NCBI RefSeq assembly: GCF_001949145.1
Contig: NW_019091380.1
Location: 2,535,681-2,599,680, forward strand
Reading direction: 5' to 3'
Source: Acanthaster planci
Lineage: Eukaryota > Echinodermata > Asteroidea > Valvatida > Acanthasteridae
Length of the DNA stretch: 64,000 nucleotides
Shown in pieces: positions 12,998 to 24,449 of the stretch. The notes under the pieces are model-generated. The model searched no databases. It saw nothing but the letters and a program-made list of their open reading frames with translations, and was not told the origin of the DNA. Positions within the stretch are counted from its first letter, which is position 1, and each line of letters opens with the position of its first letter. The position numbers were made by a program, and so were the translations under genes.

Positions 12998-13111
12998 CCA
13001 ATGAGCACCGGCGCAGACTCAGCCACAATGAGCACCGGCGCAGACTCAGCCACAATGAGCACCGGCGCAGACTCAGCCACAATGAGCACCGGCGCAGACT
13101 CAGCCACTGAG
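12998..13111 (+). CDS. exon of four perfect 9-residue repeats, part of the Death-only gene
   Basis: A 114-nt segment bounded by a pyrimidine-rich acceptor (TTTTTTCAATCTTACCAG) and a GAG|GTAGGA donor. It contains four head-to-tail copies of a 27-bp unit (13001-13108) encoding MSTGADSAT; copies 1-3 are identical and copy 4 differs only in its last base. Both ends are phase 0 in this frame, which is the phase of the Death exon at 13724. Each repeat begins with ATG, so translation could start inside the array. The repeats are rich in Ser, Thr, Ala and Gly and are probably disordered. Confidence 0.5.
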
Positions 13112-13475
13112 GTAGGAAAAGCCTATTTCATCTTTCAAATTAAGGCTAATTAAACACTGTCTTCGAGCTAATTACAGGATCACGCAAAAAATCCCCTCTC
13201 AAATAATTACTTTTTGTCTAACGGGATTCGCAAACAAGTATTTCGCAGTTTTAAAATACTACGTGAAGTGTGAGATTATTTCTCAGTTGATAATGTTCAG
13301 ATCTGATCTCTTATTATGGTCTTCTATACACTAGAAGGGGAAGGAAAACTTTCGGGCAGATCATCATCTCCAATTTCCTTATAATCCCCCACCCCTCATA
13401 GCGTTCCCTATTCTCACCTTGCTACCCCCCTCTCCCTAATCCCTTCTTCCTACCCTCCTATTCCTATTCATCCTC

Positions 13476-13545
13476 GATGATAATAATAATAAAGATTTAC
13501 AGAGCGCACAGATCCACCAAGGTGCTCAAGGCGCTAAGCCATCAG
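13476..13545. repeat. (ATA)n microsatellite with associated dispersed repeat end
   Basis: A GATGATAATAATAATAAAG microsatellite is followed by a GATTTACAGAGCGCACAG...AAGGTGCTCAAGGCGCT motif. This combination is common in dispersed short repeats of marine invertebrates. It lies in the predicted intron of the Death-only gene. Confidence 0.5.
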
Positions 13546-13723
13546 TGATGCTCGAAATGATATGGAATATCCAGAACATGGAGAAATAAATGTTTAGATT
13601 GTCAATTCTTGGATTTATGCCACCATTTGGCATCCCACAATATACACTGAGATAAAAGTTTAATTACTTTATGGTAAAAGATGTCAATGCTAGTCGTACC
13701 ATAGTTGTTCTATGTTCGTACAG

Positions 13724-14056
13724 AGTCAAGTAAATGAACGAAGCGAGCAGAAGGCGTCAAGAGGAAGTGGCAGACGAAAGGACGACGACGCCCTCTGGCA
13801 GCTGGCTGGAGAGCTTGGAGCGAGCTGGAAGCCGATTGGCCGGAACCTCGGTTTCAAGGAGCCAAGGCTTGAGAACCTGGAAATGGATCATTCCTTTGAT
13901 GCTCACGAGAGGGCGTACCAAATGCTACTAAAATGGAAGAATAAAACTCCCCCGCCTGCCCGAGGCGACAAACTACGCAGTGCCGTCGAGATGGCAGGAC
14001 GACTGGATATTATGCCACTCGTGGAGAAAACTCTTAAATTCCTTAAGAAAGACTGA
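13724..14056 (+). CDS. Death-domain exon, terminal; candidate Death-only adaptor
   Basis: The acceptor TTCGTACAG precedes AGTCAAG; the frame then runs 110 residues to TGA. After a basic linker (about residues 1-24), a complete Death domain follows with LWQLAGELG, SWKPIGRNLGF, AHERAYQMLLKWKN and a final LRSAVEMAGRLDIMPLV helix. It closely resembles the Death exons of the minus-strand NLRs, but here the frame ends in a stop after LKFLKKD, with no donor continuing to NACHT. AATAAA at 14526 could terminate the transcript. The predicted protein, joined to exons 12681-12692 and 12998-13111, is about 152 residues. It may act as an adaptor or decoy for neighbouring NLRs (inference). Confidence 0.75.
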   Translation, partial: SQVNERSEQKASRGSGRRKDDDALWQLAGELGASWKPIGRNLGFKEPRLENLEMDHSFDAHERAYQMLLKWKNKTPPPARGDKLRSAVEMAGRLDIMPLVEKTLKFLKKD

Positions 14057-14525
14057 AATATCAGGTCTATTAGATATCAGACTGGCTTCCTGGATGACTG
14101 TGATTTACTGGTTAAAAGAGCAGGGGGGTAATAACTAACCGAGAAAAAAAAGATTGTTTGTTATCCTATATGTATCACCAAAATATCAGGTTTCTAGTGT
14201 ATAAGATGTGTTGGCTTCAAAAGTGGGAAGACCCTTTCTTTATTCGCCACTAAGTTAGGTAAATTAAGGCAAGTTTGGAAAGGAGGAGTAACTAGGGCAC
14301 CTGTTTTTTTTATGTAATTAAACACAGTAACTTATGCAAATTTTTCAGTAAAGGGGTTAAAAAGAAAATAAGCACCCCAGCCCGTATTTTGCACATGATG
14401 CATCACACTCTAACAGATCGGACATCCTCTCAAATTTAACTTCCAATTCCTCGACATATACTGTAAACGTCAGCGGATAGTTTGGAAAGTTCTCAGATAA
14501 AAATGTTTTTTACAATGTGGTGTTG

Positions 14526-14531
14526 AATAAA
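14526..14531 (+). terminator. AATAAA polyadenylation signal candidate
   Basis: The hexamer AATAAA lies 470 bases after the stop of the Death-only gene, on the same strand. It is a plausible but unproven cleavage signal. Confidence 0.3.
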
Positions 14532-14696
14532 TTTTGTAACCAGTAAAGACCAGGATATCATACCCTTTTTAATAGTGAGTCAAGCTCGAAGCAAGCACAA
14601 CTCTCGTCTTGCCTTACCACGACAGGTGCCTCATTAAGTTCAGTCCAACGAACGGTGCGCCCATCAACTGTCTCTGTTTATTGCACATTTGGCGAA

Positions 14697-14985
14697 GCAG
14701 CGTATCCAGCTTTAAGTGTCCGGGGGTTGCAAATGCGGCTTAGGGCTCGTTAAACATGATGTTGTGGAGGAAAAATCAAATGCCTTACGATCCCGACGCG
14801 ACATCCTTGCTTTCATTTGCTGGTGTTAATTTATAGGGTTTTGGTGCTAATTTTTGATAAATTAATATACCAAATGCTTTCTTTCCTACTCGCCTATAAA
14901 AAATTCTTAAAAAAATATTTTAAAACAAAAACAAAATCCGACCAATTAAACTCCATCAGGAGGACAAGTTGCCCCATTCCCCACC
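14697..14985 (+). repeat. dispersed repeat, copy 1 (second copy at 58780)
   Basis: Blocks shared with 58780-59030 in the same order and orientation include GCGTATCC(A/G)GCTTT, AACATGATGTTG, GGGTTTTGGTGCTAA, TTTGATAAAT, CTTTCTTTCCTACTC and GGACAAGTTGCCC. It has no coding content and no clear termini. Confidence 0.65.
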
Positions 14986-17338
14986 TGGTTTATTTCGGCG
15001 AACCGATGGGCCTTCGACAGCAGTCAAACATGAGTTAGATTTCCCCGCAATCTTTATAAAATTCATTGCGGCCGAAAGTGTTGAGCAGTTTCTCGCTGGG
15101 CGCGTTAAGTCGACACTATTTGACCAATGTAGTTGTGTCTGAGACCAACTGTGACGGAAATTTGTCACTTGGGTCAGGTAAAGTAGTCAGTTTGTGTTGA
15201 TAAAATGTTGTGTGGAAAGTTTCCAAAGTATTCGTAATTATTCCTGTCCTAAATATACAACTAATTGAAAGCGAAATAAATAAGAGAACTTGAGAGAACT
15301 TCTAGTCATGTGGTGGCAAAGAGTAATGTTTTAATCTTACACCAACTTCAAACAAAAATAGATTTGCGTTTTAGCTACAAACGCGTGAGTGATCGGGTGC
15401 AATTTTTGTTAATGTTAACTTTCCATTTCGAGGTTTTAGACGTCATGATGACACCCCAAACATTTCAGGGGCAAGCTGTGATTCATCTAATAATCGCTTG
15501 GTAGATGTATACATACCTGGGGATAATGTACATGTACTTGAAACGAGGTGTAGAATTGAAGGCATAAGATCACGTGCTTTATTGTTACCTTTGAATATTC
15601 GTTAAATTCTTGTAAAAGATCGGTTCCGACATTCAATAGAATATAGTTGCCTAGAGACATCACAACTTCAATGTACTTGCAAAATAAACACTTTTCCAAT
15701 CTAACGATGTCACGATGATGCCATCGGGTGAAGTAGAGTATATTTTTTTCTGAAATCACTTGTTTCCTATACACCTAGCCAAAGGGACGTATAAGAAGCC
15801 CTCCAGTATGTTGCAGACACATAGAAAAGCTCTTCTTCTCAAGAAAATATTCACAACAAAAATTACAATGGTGTATACACTAAATCGTTAACAATAGTTT
15901 TATTCTTAAACGAATTTGAGATCAAGTGAAAGGATACATCCTCAATAAAAAAAACACTATAATCTCCAATAGGCTGTCCTATTGTTAATACAGTCGGCCT
16001 ACCAATGATGATAAGAAAATTCGCCAAACTTGAGACTTTTGGAAAGGGTTGAAAAAATTTGAAGATGTTCGCATTAGGCGGGCATGGAAGGGCGTCCACA
16101 GCGATGAAGCATGCGGGAACTCACTTTCAGAGGGCGAATTTAGCGATCTCATTGTGTTGGTTTAAAGGAACAGATAAATTGCAGTCGGATGTCGCCAAAA
16201 GAAACAATTCGTTTTGTATATGCTCATGCTTGGCGTTGTGTCTGCACGCTGCAGTAAAAGGGGACCAGATACACGACTAGTTAAATTTTTGCCAACAGTG
16301 TGAAGTTCGAGTATCATGCTTCCGCTCCGTGCTGTGCAGTAAATTAGGTCACAACATAACACACTGCGTGTGCATGTGTAGGCCTACATATGTGTACATG
16401 TGTACACCTGTACATACATGTATATGCAGCCTTTGCAAAATCAGAAGACCACTATTTTTGTCAATACTTGTCCATCAACCGTATTAACAAAGATAAAAAA
16501 GGTAAAAATTTGGTCATGCAAAAAGATCTTTATGTTAGTTGGTAATTTTGGTGATTTCATGATAACATCATCAAAATGTTATATTTGATTTACGTAGTAT
16601 AGACAAGGTCCAATCAACGCAAAGTTCGATGGGTCATAGGACCTCAATCACTGATTGTGTTTGTATAGCATGTGTTCTTGTTGACATGGTAATGAATTTG
16701 CTTTCAAAACAGTTCGAACATGTTCTTCAAGAAAGCTGAATGTACAATCAAAGAGCATGTTCAGACGTTGCAATGACGTTATCGTGATTTTTGCCGATGT
16801 TTAAACCTTCAAAACCTCATGGCTTTACACACGTTTTGGGACCAAAACCTTGGCAATATCCCAAATTGGTATAATCATCAAACCAGGCCAAATGCTTTTA
16901 ACAATGTGCTCCATGATTAATGAGGTGACAATTAGGTCATTCTGAAATTAAAAAGCTTTTAAATTCGCTTACAAATTCCATTTGCTTTATAAACACTTTT
17001 CTAACTAGTATTCTTTGTAACTAGTGCGCTTCTTTTTCAAAAGCTGAAAATCTGCAAAAGAATGTAAAGCAGGCTATTTTGGTGTGGTTTTTTTTTTTTT
17101 ACCAAACTCGATCTGTATCTGTCAGTATCGTCCTGCTTGGTTTGTATGTCTACAATAATAACAGTGGTAGGTAGCAAGTTGCAAATTAAGACTAGCTGTT
17201 GCATGCGATGTATATGCATTGCTTTGTACCTTCTATGATCTGCAATATTTCTTCAAACTGACCAGAATGGACAAAAGGGTGACTAGTGGTAGACAAGTAC
17301 AAGCTCTGTCTATCATTTGTGGTATTCCCTTGAAGCTG
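14986..17338. other. intergenic
   Basis: AT-rich non-coding sequence with ACATGTGTACA-type dinucleotide-rich stretches near 16385-16425. Its right end is the 3' flank of the first complete NLR. No exon was recognised. Confidence 0.45.
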
Positions 17339-17426
17339 TCACACCCACAATTGTAGAAATTTAGCTTCTGCTTCCTTGCATTCTGTCTCGACATCAGGTC
17401 CCGATGGCAAATAAGGGCGAGAGAAC
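17339..17426 (-). CDS. NLR copy 1, tail exon (28 residues)
   Basis: This is the last exon of the NLR at 17339-21540. The acceptor CCTTGAAG is followed by G, which completes the AGG codon split by the phase-2 donor at 17860. The frame then codes 28 residues starting FSRPYLPSGPDV and ending FLQLWV before TGA. Length (88 nt), phase and sequence are shared with the tail exons at 28629-28716 and 42419-42506. The core CKEAE...FL.LWV is invariant between copies. I recognise no named domain; it may cap the LRR solenoid. Confidence 0.8.
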
Positions 17427-17859
17427 CTTCAAGGAAAAATTAAATTAAACAATCATTAGAAATGATGTCACCAATTTTCCAAGTGAAACCATATTGTTTG
17501 AAAAAGGCATTCACTTGGCAATCTTGGCAATTTATTTCAGTTGTAGGGTTGGCAAGGTTAAAGTTTTGACATGGGTGAATTTTTTTTCTAGTCAGAGTGA
17601 AATTTAAGCAACTTGGTTTTGACGCGAGGTTGTGCCACCTGAATTGGCGAGGTGGGAACTGGGCTTATCTCTGGCCCACTGAACCATTTCGGCAACGTTC
17701 GTGCCAGGTTACGAGGGAAAGTTTATTACCACGATTCAAATGTTTGCACCTGAGTGCCTTTCCATTAAAGTAAAAATCACATTATACTAACAAAAGGAAT
17801 GACACCCTTCTCCGAGTATGACTGACTACTGATGCTGAAAATGTAATTAAGCAACCCAC

Positions 17860-20680
17860 CTGAACGTCTTAAGAGAAGTGTGTTTCTGACAGCAGTTAAG
17901 CATCTTGATGAAGTCCTTTGGAAACATCTTCGTGTAGAGGAAGCTCAGGAATTTCAGGTGTTGCAGCTTGTGCATTTCAGTCGTGAATGCCTCCACGGTC
18001 TGCTCAGTGCATGGCGAGCCTTCTTGGGAGGTGGATGATGGGATTCCCGATATTCTCAGATCAACCAACTGAGGTAAGCTTGATAGCGCCGAGGCAAAGT
18101 ACTGAATCACTTTGTCTGGGATTGGAGAATGTACAAGGTCAAGGTGCGTCAATCCATCAGACACGCCAATCGATGTCTGCAAGTTCTGAAGTCCACCTTC
18201 GCTGACCTCGTAGAGTGAAAGTCTTAGTTCTTTCCAAGTTTTTCTCATATTGTCACAAATGGACTGAATAACCTGATCGTTGGTGTTCTCATTCCGTCGC
18301 AAATCTAGTTTCCGAAGGCAAGGGTACCCGTCAAGCTTCTGCGTGAATTCTACCATTGCTTTGGACGCCATATTTGATTTGTCCAAGATGATATTTTCCA
18401 AATTAAGCATCGGAGGAAGGTTTTTCACGAAACCTTCCCCCAGCTCGTTTCCCGCCATCTTCAAGTATTTCAGATTTGGTGTGGCAGTCAGGGCGGTTGC
18501 CAGCTGAGCTGATTGGTCGCATGTGAGGTCATTCAAACTCAGAGTCAGTCGTGTCATCTGGGCAAATACATCATTTTGTATCATCTTGAACAGGACATCC
18601 CAGTCTTTGCGGTCTGCGCGCACTCCATTTAAGACTAGCTCGTCCAATGAAGACTCCTCTAAGCCAGAGAGGACAAGGCCTAGGCTAAAATCCTGCATTT
18701 CCTGCTGGCTCATTTCTTGCCAAATGGGCGCCACTGCCGAAAACGTCAGGTCGTCGCGACTGTCAAGATAACTTGGTATTTTCCGTTCACTTGTTTCTAA
18801 TTTCTTCCGGACACTGACTAGGTCACGCTGACTCACACTCTTTCTCATGAACTCGCTGATTGCCTCCTCCGTTCCAGGATAACAGTTGAGGAATTCTCTG
18901 AACTGTGTGCTGGAATCTAGCTTGATGCAGATCAGCTGCAGACTCCTCACAGATAAGACACATCTGTCTTCAGGCTCTCGACATAACTTGCACTGAAAGG
19001 CGTGCGCAAAGAGGTACCCTAGAGCTTTAGCCACATAACTCGACATCTCAACCAAACGAACGCAACCGCTTACACCAAAGAGGGAGTTAAACAGATGGTT
19101 GAACTGACCTTCACTCTTACTCTCGAAGTTCAGCTGGAGACATGTTTCGAGCAGACGTTGTGTTTTCTGGCAGAACTTGAAATTAAGTTGCCCACTCAAG
19201 TATAGTGAGATGTTTTTGCCTTGTGTTTCTTTGAGTAAGTTTATCACGTGCGAAACAATCCGGCCAGAAGCCTCCATGCTTGCAGCACAGGCGAAGACCA
19301 AAATGTTAGTGAAGTCCAAGACTCGCTGATCGTTGTCAACCTTTTGAAGGTAGTTTGTGAAAGAGTCTTCGTCACCAGTCTCCAGTAAATGTGCCAGATA
19401 CTTCCCGGCGCACTTTTCCTGAATGCTCTTCAGGATGAAGGAAATGTCTCCCCTGTGTGACTCTGTCCGTCCTTCCAGCTGGAGTTCTTCAAGCGTCTGA
19501 GGTCGAATTCTCGAATCTGCGTCCCTTGTAAGCAAACCTATTAGCAAGCCTTGCTCGATGACATTTTTCTTGTCGGAACAACAGGTAAAGTCCTCTTCAC
19601 AGAAGTGCAACTCCTCTGAGACACCGCCAAGAAATCCTTTGAGGGCGACCTTTCCCAGCTCAAGAACTAATTCGTCTGGACCTGAAAAGCCCACGTCTCT
19701 GCTGGTTTTCAGTTTTGCATGGTCAAACATGCATTCGATCAGTCTGTCGAACAATTTGCTGATAGTATTCAAGTATTTGAAATCCTGTCCATCTGTCCAT
19801 TTGGTCAGCTGACAGAAGGCTGTCAGCATTAGTGGAATGCATGCCAGGCCTTCTTTCAAATGATTTTCTTCGAGGTACGCCAGCAACTTATTCCCCAACG
19901 GTGTGTTCTCTTTCTTAAAAACTTTGTGGACATAGTCATCGATGTCTGTGGCTGTGAAACCTGTTATCTCCAGGTGACGGTAGCTCTCATAGTCGTCCTT
20001 GAAATCATCCACACGCCCTGGCCGAGTGGTAACAACAACACGACATTCAGTCAGCCATTCACCTCGGAGCATCTTCACAATGTTACCACAATCTGCTTGG
20101 TCAAGACCTTTTCCCTTGAACTCATCGTATCCATCCAGGAGGATAACCACTTCTTCGGGGTGGTCTTCACAGTACTGCTCAACTGCAGCTGGGGTGATGC
20201 GACGCTCACTTGGAAGCATGTGATCTCGCACTGCCTGACCAAGATTGCTGTGTTGATCCAGCTTGCGCATGGGCAGAAAGAGTACGACGTCGTAGTTGTG
20301 TAGCAACGCCTCAGGCTTGCCCATGGCCCAGTCGTAGGCGTACTTGGTCAACAAAGTTGTTTTCCCACTGCCAGTCCGGCCCCGCATGAGAATACGCGCG
20401 CCACAGAAATCGATAAGACCTTCGTCCTCTCTAATCATGTCTGTGAAAATAGCGTTGTACGACTGAAGGGGCAGTTTAATGGGGAAATACGCATCCATGA
20501 TGCTGATGAGGAGTTGGACATTGGCGAAAACCTGGTCAACATTAATGCATTCGGTGGTAATCCATGGTACAAGAGGAAGCTTGCTCATCTTCAAACGGAC
20601 AAAGTTCTTCAGTTTCTTGATAAAATACTGCTTATTGAGTTCTGCACTCCCACTGACACCTCCGGGAGATGGACCAGAGC
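17860..20680 (-). CDS. NLR copy 1, NACHT-LRR exon
   Basis: This large exon encodes about 940 residues of an intracellular NOD-like receptor. NACHT motifs are intact: Walker A GRTGSGKTT (about residue 200 of the joined protein), Walker B VVILLDGYDEF (about 280) and the sensor segment VVVTTRPGR (about 315). A helical middle region containing GKYLAHLLETGDEDSF follows, then leucine-rich repeats such as LTLSLNDLT and LRKLDLRRNEN. The exon lies between a phase-1 acceptor (TTCATTTACAG) and a phase-2 donor (TTCAG|GTGGGT). Joined with the Death exon at 21240-21540 and the tail exon, it gives an open frame of 1069 residues. NLRs of this layout sense ligands through the LRRs and oligomerise through NACHT. 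The NACHT-coding DNA is almost identical to that of copy 2, whereas the middle region and LRRs diverge. Confidence 0.93.
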
Positions 20681-21239
20681 CTGTAAATGAACACAAAATG
20701 GACAGAAAGAATCAATAAATGATGCGCCATATTGGAACAAAGTTCTTCAGTTTTCTTGAGAAACTCTCCTTCTCCAGTTCTGCATCATGAGCTGCAAACA
20801 AATGACAAGAAGTTTGATATAAAAGCCAATGTTGGTTCCAAGGCCCATCAAGCTTGGCTCAAAAGCAAACGAAAACGTGAATTTGTGACTTCAGATCAAA
20901 CATTCCCGGTGCGAATTTGCCACAATTTATTTATCACTTTTAACTCGAGCCAATTTAGCTGAAGATAATGCTTTTGACGTCAAGTTCGCTTCCTTTCGCG
21001 TTTGCCTGAAGATTAATCTGGCGTCTAGGTAGACAATTACAGTTATAATTGCAGGAGATCAATTGGTTCAGTGTTCTCTTCACACCCCATTGAATACATG
21101 TAAATCACAAGGTGTTGCTTGGTGCAAATGTTCACCATTGGCAAAGGGAACTCAAGCTATTCTAGCCACAACGCTAAAGCTTGTTTAATACTTCAGCACT
21201 CCAAGTCTCTGATGTAGATATTTTTTCCATGTCACGTAC

Positions 21240-21540
21240 GTGTAACGTTTACAATCAAAGGTATCAGATCGAGCCTTTCTTGCTTTTGAACAGCCCTACA
21301 CAGTTGCTCGTTGCACGCAGTCTGGTCTGTGGTGTTCTTCCATCTCAGCAGCATTTGGTACGCCCTCTCGTGAGCACTGGTAGGATAATCCAGGATCAGA
21401 TTCTCAATCTTCGCCTCGCTGTAGCCCAAGGACCGAGCAATAGGTTTCCAGCTATTTCCAAGTTCACCCGCCAGCTTCCACAGGGCCTCGAAATGGCTTC
21501 CTTCAGTCGGAGTCTGATGTTGCCCGTCATGCTCAGCCAT
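21240..21540 (-). CDS. NLR copy 1, Death-domain exon
   Basis: First coding exon, starting MAEHDGQH; it encodes one Death domain of about 100 residues with LWKLAGELG, SWKPIARSLGY and AHERAYQMLLRWKN. The exon ends ACA C|GTACGT in phase 1, joining the NACHT exon 559 bases away. A TTTGTTTAG acceptor lies about 6 bases before the ATG, so the 5' UTR is probably split by an intron. The Death domain would recruit Death-containing adaptors or kinases. Confidence 0.88.
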
Positions 21541-24178
21541 TTCTTTCTAAACAAATGGCGATATACGGACAGTAAATTTTGGTTAATTTATTGGCTATGC
21601 TTTGAGACGAGCCCGAGCAAGTCTAAAAGAATGGAGAACAAAAAGAAGCTCGGTCCAAATAAAGGAAATGCCGATCAAGAGAGTCTATAGTTTTAAAAGA
21701 TCCTAAAGTTCATCTCTCTAAATCAACAATTAAGGGAATCCATCATGCATTGTGTACAAAATTCACTTTGTCTTCAGTATAGTCCGTATTACGCGACAGA
21801 AAACAATTTTGACCAATGAGAGAATGTGCAAATTGTCGCAAAACAAATCGATCCCAGACGTCAGCACTTGTCCTTGGTGACCTTTTTCCGCAAAGAAAGG
21901 ACACGCTTTTGCTATATTTGCAGGAGGAATTGCTAAAGAACTGTTTCGAGAATGGAATTCAGGGGGATTTTTATGTTACACCTTTAATAATCGCGCCAGT
22001 AGACTAATGGTCAGTGAGGAAAAGAAATTCTTGTTTCTTTAAATTAAAATTTAAACAAATTGGCTGGTAAACATGGGAAAAGTAATCCGCTGCTTAAGCC
22101 TCGAAAAAGTAAAATTAACCATCAGTATATGGAATAGTTGTTGTCAATGCCCCCAACAGCTTGGCACAAAAATCTACGCTCAGGGCGGACCCTGGGCTAC
22201 CAAAGGTCCGCCTACGCGCCGCTACCCCCCCAGTCCCTTCGTTTCAAATACATGTAATATGAGACAGGTCGATTTGTCGGTCTATTTCATGCCCCTTCCT
22301 TCAAAAAACGCGCAAAAAACCCTAAAATGTAACCTCACCCATGAGAAAAGCCATGCTGGGCCATTGAACATACCCGATAATTCCGCTCAGAAAATGGTTT
22401 TCGTGGCACCCGACTCAGAACCTCACACAAACTTGTGTAACGGTAGATTGAAGCAACGGGAATCCAGTCACGGTGAATGTTGTCATTCCGACAAAAGGGT
22501 ACCAAAAAGTGAAATTTGACTTTACAATCTGCGGTTTCCCGTGTACACCGTAGCGCATTTTGCAAGTATGGGAGGTAACAATGTTATTCCCGTTACTAGA
22601 CCTGAAGGATCTGTCTACATGTATCCCCCTTTGATTTCATTACGAGTCATCGGGGATCTTCACGTCTTGAAAACAGACTAAAGCAAATCGACAAAAAGGG
22701 CCTGACTTTACCTACGATCACGTAGGCCTATAGCAAGAACAATCTCAAAAGTAAACGACATGTGTTCTGTCTCAGGCATACCACGTACCCAGCACCTGGA
22801 CAGAAAAAATGAGAAATAAATCGCGTCGGCACACTGTTTATTAAAGCCACATTTGTCCTTTTTGGCCGTCCTCAATTGGGAAAATGCATTGAGTTTGCGC
22901 AAAATAAGACGAATTTAAAAACCGGATTTCTCCCCTTAGTACCCTTTTGTCACAATGACAACAACAACCAGTGAATTTTCCGTCGTTCAAACTTTGCATA
23001 TGTGAATTTTTTATCTAGTTCCAAGATGGTTGACACGAGATGACAGAAAAAACGGGTGCGTTTCATGGGCGTACAAGAAAACAAATCCTAATGCCCCCCC
23101 CTCACCTCCCCTTCGAAAATTATGTTCAGGGTCCGTCTTGGTTCTCACTGAAGCGTCGGCAGTGCATTACAATAATTCGACATTTTTTCCGTGCAAAGTT
23201 GAACCTAGGCCACGGCTCATTGCTCTTCTGCGTTAGACGATGACCGGGACTTCCCCACCCTGCGTTGTTATTGCAACAGCGTTGCTATGCTGCTCCAAGC
23301 TGTGTTAACTTGGCCGTTTCGAAACGTGTGTAATATCTGCCAAGTACGGATGGGGAAGTTCAACGTGACGTAATAATGCAGTCGGGATGATTGCCTGCAG
23401 TTCTACATGTTGCATGTTGGGTTAAAAGATACCTGTGCATTTTGGCCTGAAATTTAAGTGGTTCATTCTGACTTGTGTAACCCCCGTGCGTTCAGAAATA
23501 TCCGTTAGGGAAATCCCTGGATGTGACATGCTTTTCAGAATTAGTAATTAATGTGTACTTTTGTTACAAAGGTTGTCACTACATGACTTACAGACAGCGT
23601 TTACAGCTCTTGTTACCTGAACCCACTCACCTTCTTTCATGCATACATTGGCTCATGGGATCAGTGTTTTAACAGGCAGTGACGTTTCAGCCCCTCGTGG
23701 AAAATCCCTCATTGTACAACCTGGAATGTCTGCATTGTGAAGGGACGAGGGGTTGATTATTCTCCCGTCAGTATTTCAACGTTTACAGAACTGTGTACAT
23801 GTGACGTGGTGTGACGAGAGAATCGTTTCAGTTCCAGCAGAAATACAGGACCTACTCACGACATGAAAATATGTAACGTGTGACTTTTCTGTTCATCGGT
23901 AAAACCATCATTTCATCGTGTGTCTCCTGCATTCACCGTCGGTACAGAGGTAGGCTCTCCACCCAGAATCTGCTTTCCTCTCAAAGACCACGAGAGCATA
24001 TCCGGACCAAAAGAAAATGACATCGCAACAGCTTGTTCCATAGTTGCATAATGTTCTAGTTCATGCGATACAGGCGTTGATTCAAGGGCGTATACGTAGT
24101 CATGTGTCATCAAGGTCCGTGGTGTCACGGAGGTCCACGGTATGGCGACTTGTTTACGTTGCTACGTACGTACTACCA
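21541..24178. other. intergenic, 5' flank of NLR copy 1
   Basis: This should hold the 5' UTR exon and promoter of NLR copy 1, but I cannot place them. Short open frames here show no recognisable domain. Confidence 0.4.
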
Positions 24179-24418
24179 ATGAACGAAGGAAAAGACTACG
24201 GAGCACCGAGTGTGCCAGGTGAGTTCGGGAATTTTTTATCTATAAGCATCATACCCCACACTTTAAATGTGACTTGAGCAGTCCTCAATTTCTGCAGCAT
24301 GGGTGAGGGCGTCTTAAACAGCTTGATGCTGTTGGCATCAGCTGGAGATGAGGCTAAGAGCAATTCACGAGAACAAGCAAAGGCCTTTCCCAACTTCCAG
24401 TCACTTTATCTTTCGTGA
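24179..24418 (+). CDS. possible small two-exon gene, 58 residues, unidentified
   Basis: ATG in an ACCATGA context opens MNEGKDYGAPSVP and meets a consensus donor (CCAG|GTGAGT) at 24218/24219. An acceptor TTGAGCAG ends at 24281, and the second exon (24282-24418) stays in frame for 45 residues to TGA. AATAAA follows 26 bases later (24444-24449). The predicted intron is only 63 bases, short for this genome, and its pyrimidine tract is poor. No domain is recognised. The elements fit together but could be coincidence. Confidence 0.2.
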
Positions 24419-24449
24419 CTTTTATTTTAAAAAAGGAATTAAAAATAAA

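Noticed and set aside
12998-13111. CRISPR-like direct repeats
   Set aside because: The 27-bp units are contiguous with no spacers and lie in animal DNA; they encode a peptide repeat.
19558-20303. Long plus-strand open frames opposite the NLR exon
   Set aside because: They are antisense shadows of the NACHT coding frame; similar shadows recur over copies 2 and 3 because the sense sequence is conserved.
21181-21690. 169-codon plus-strand frame
   Set aside because: Antisense to the Death exon at 21240-21540; no domain in this strand.
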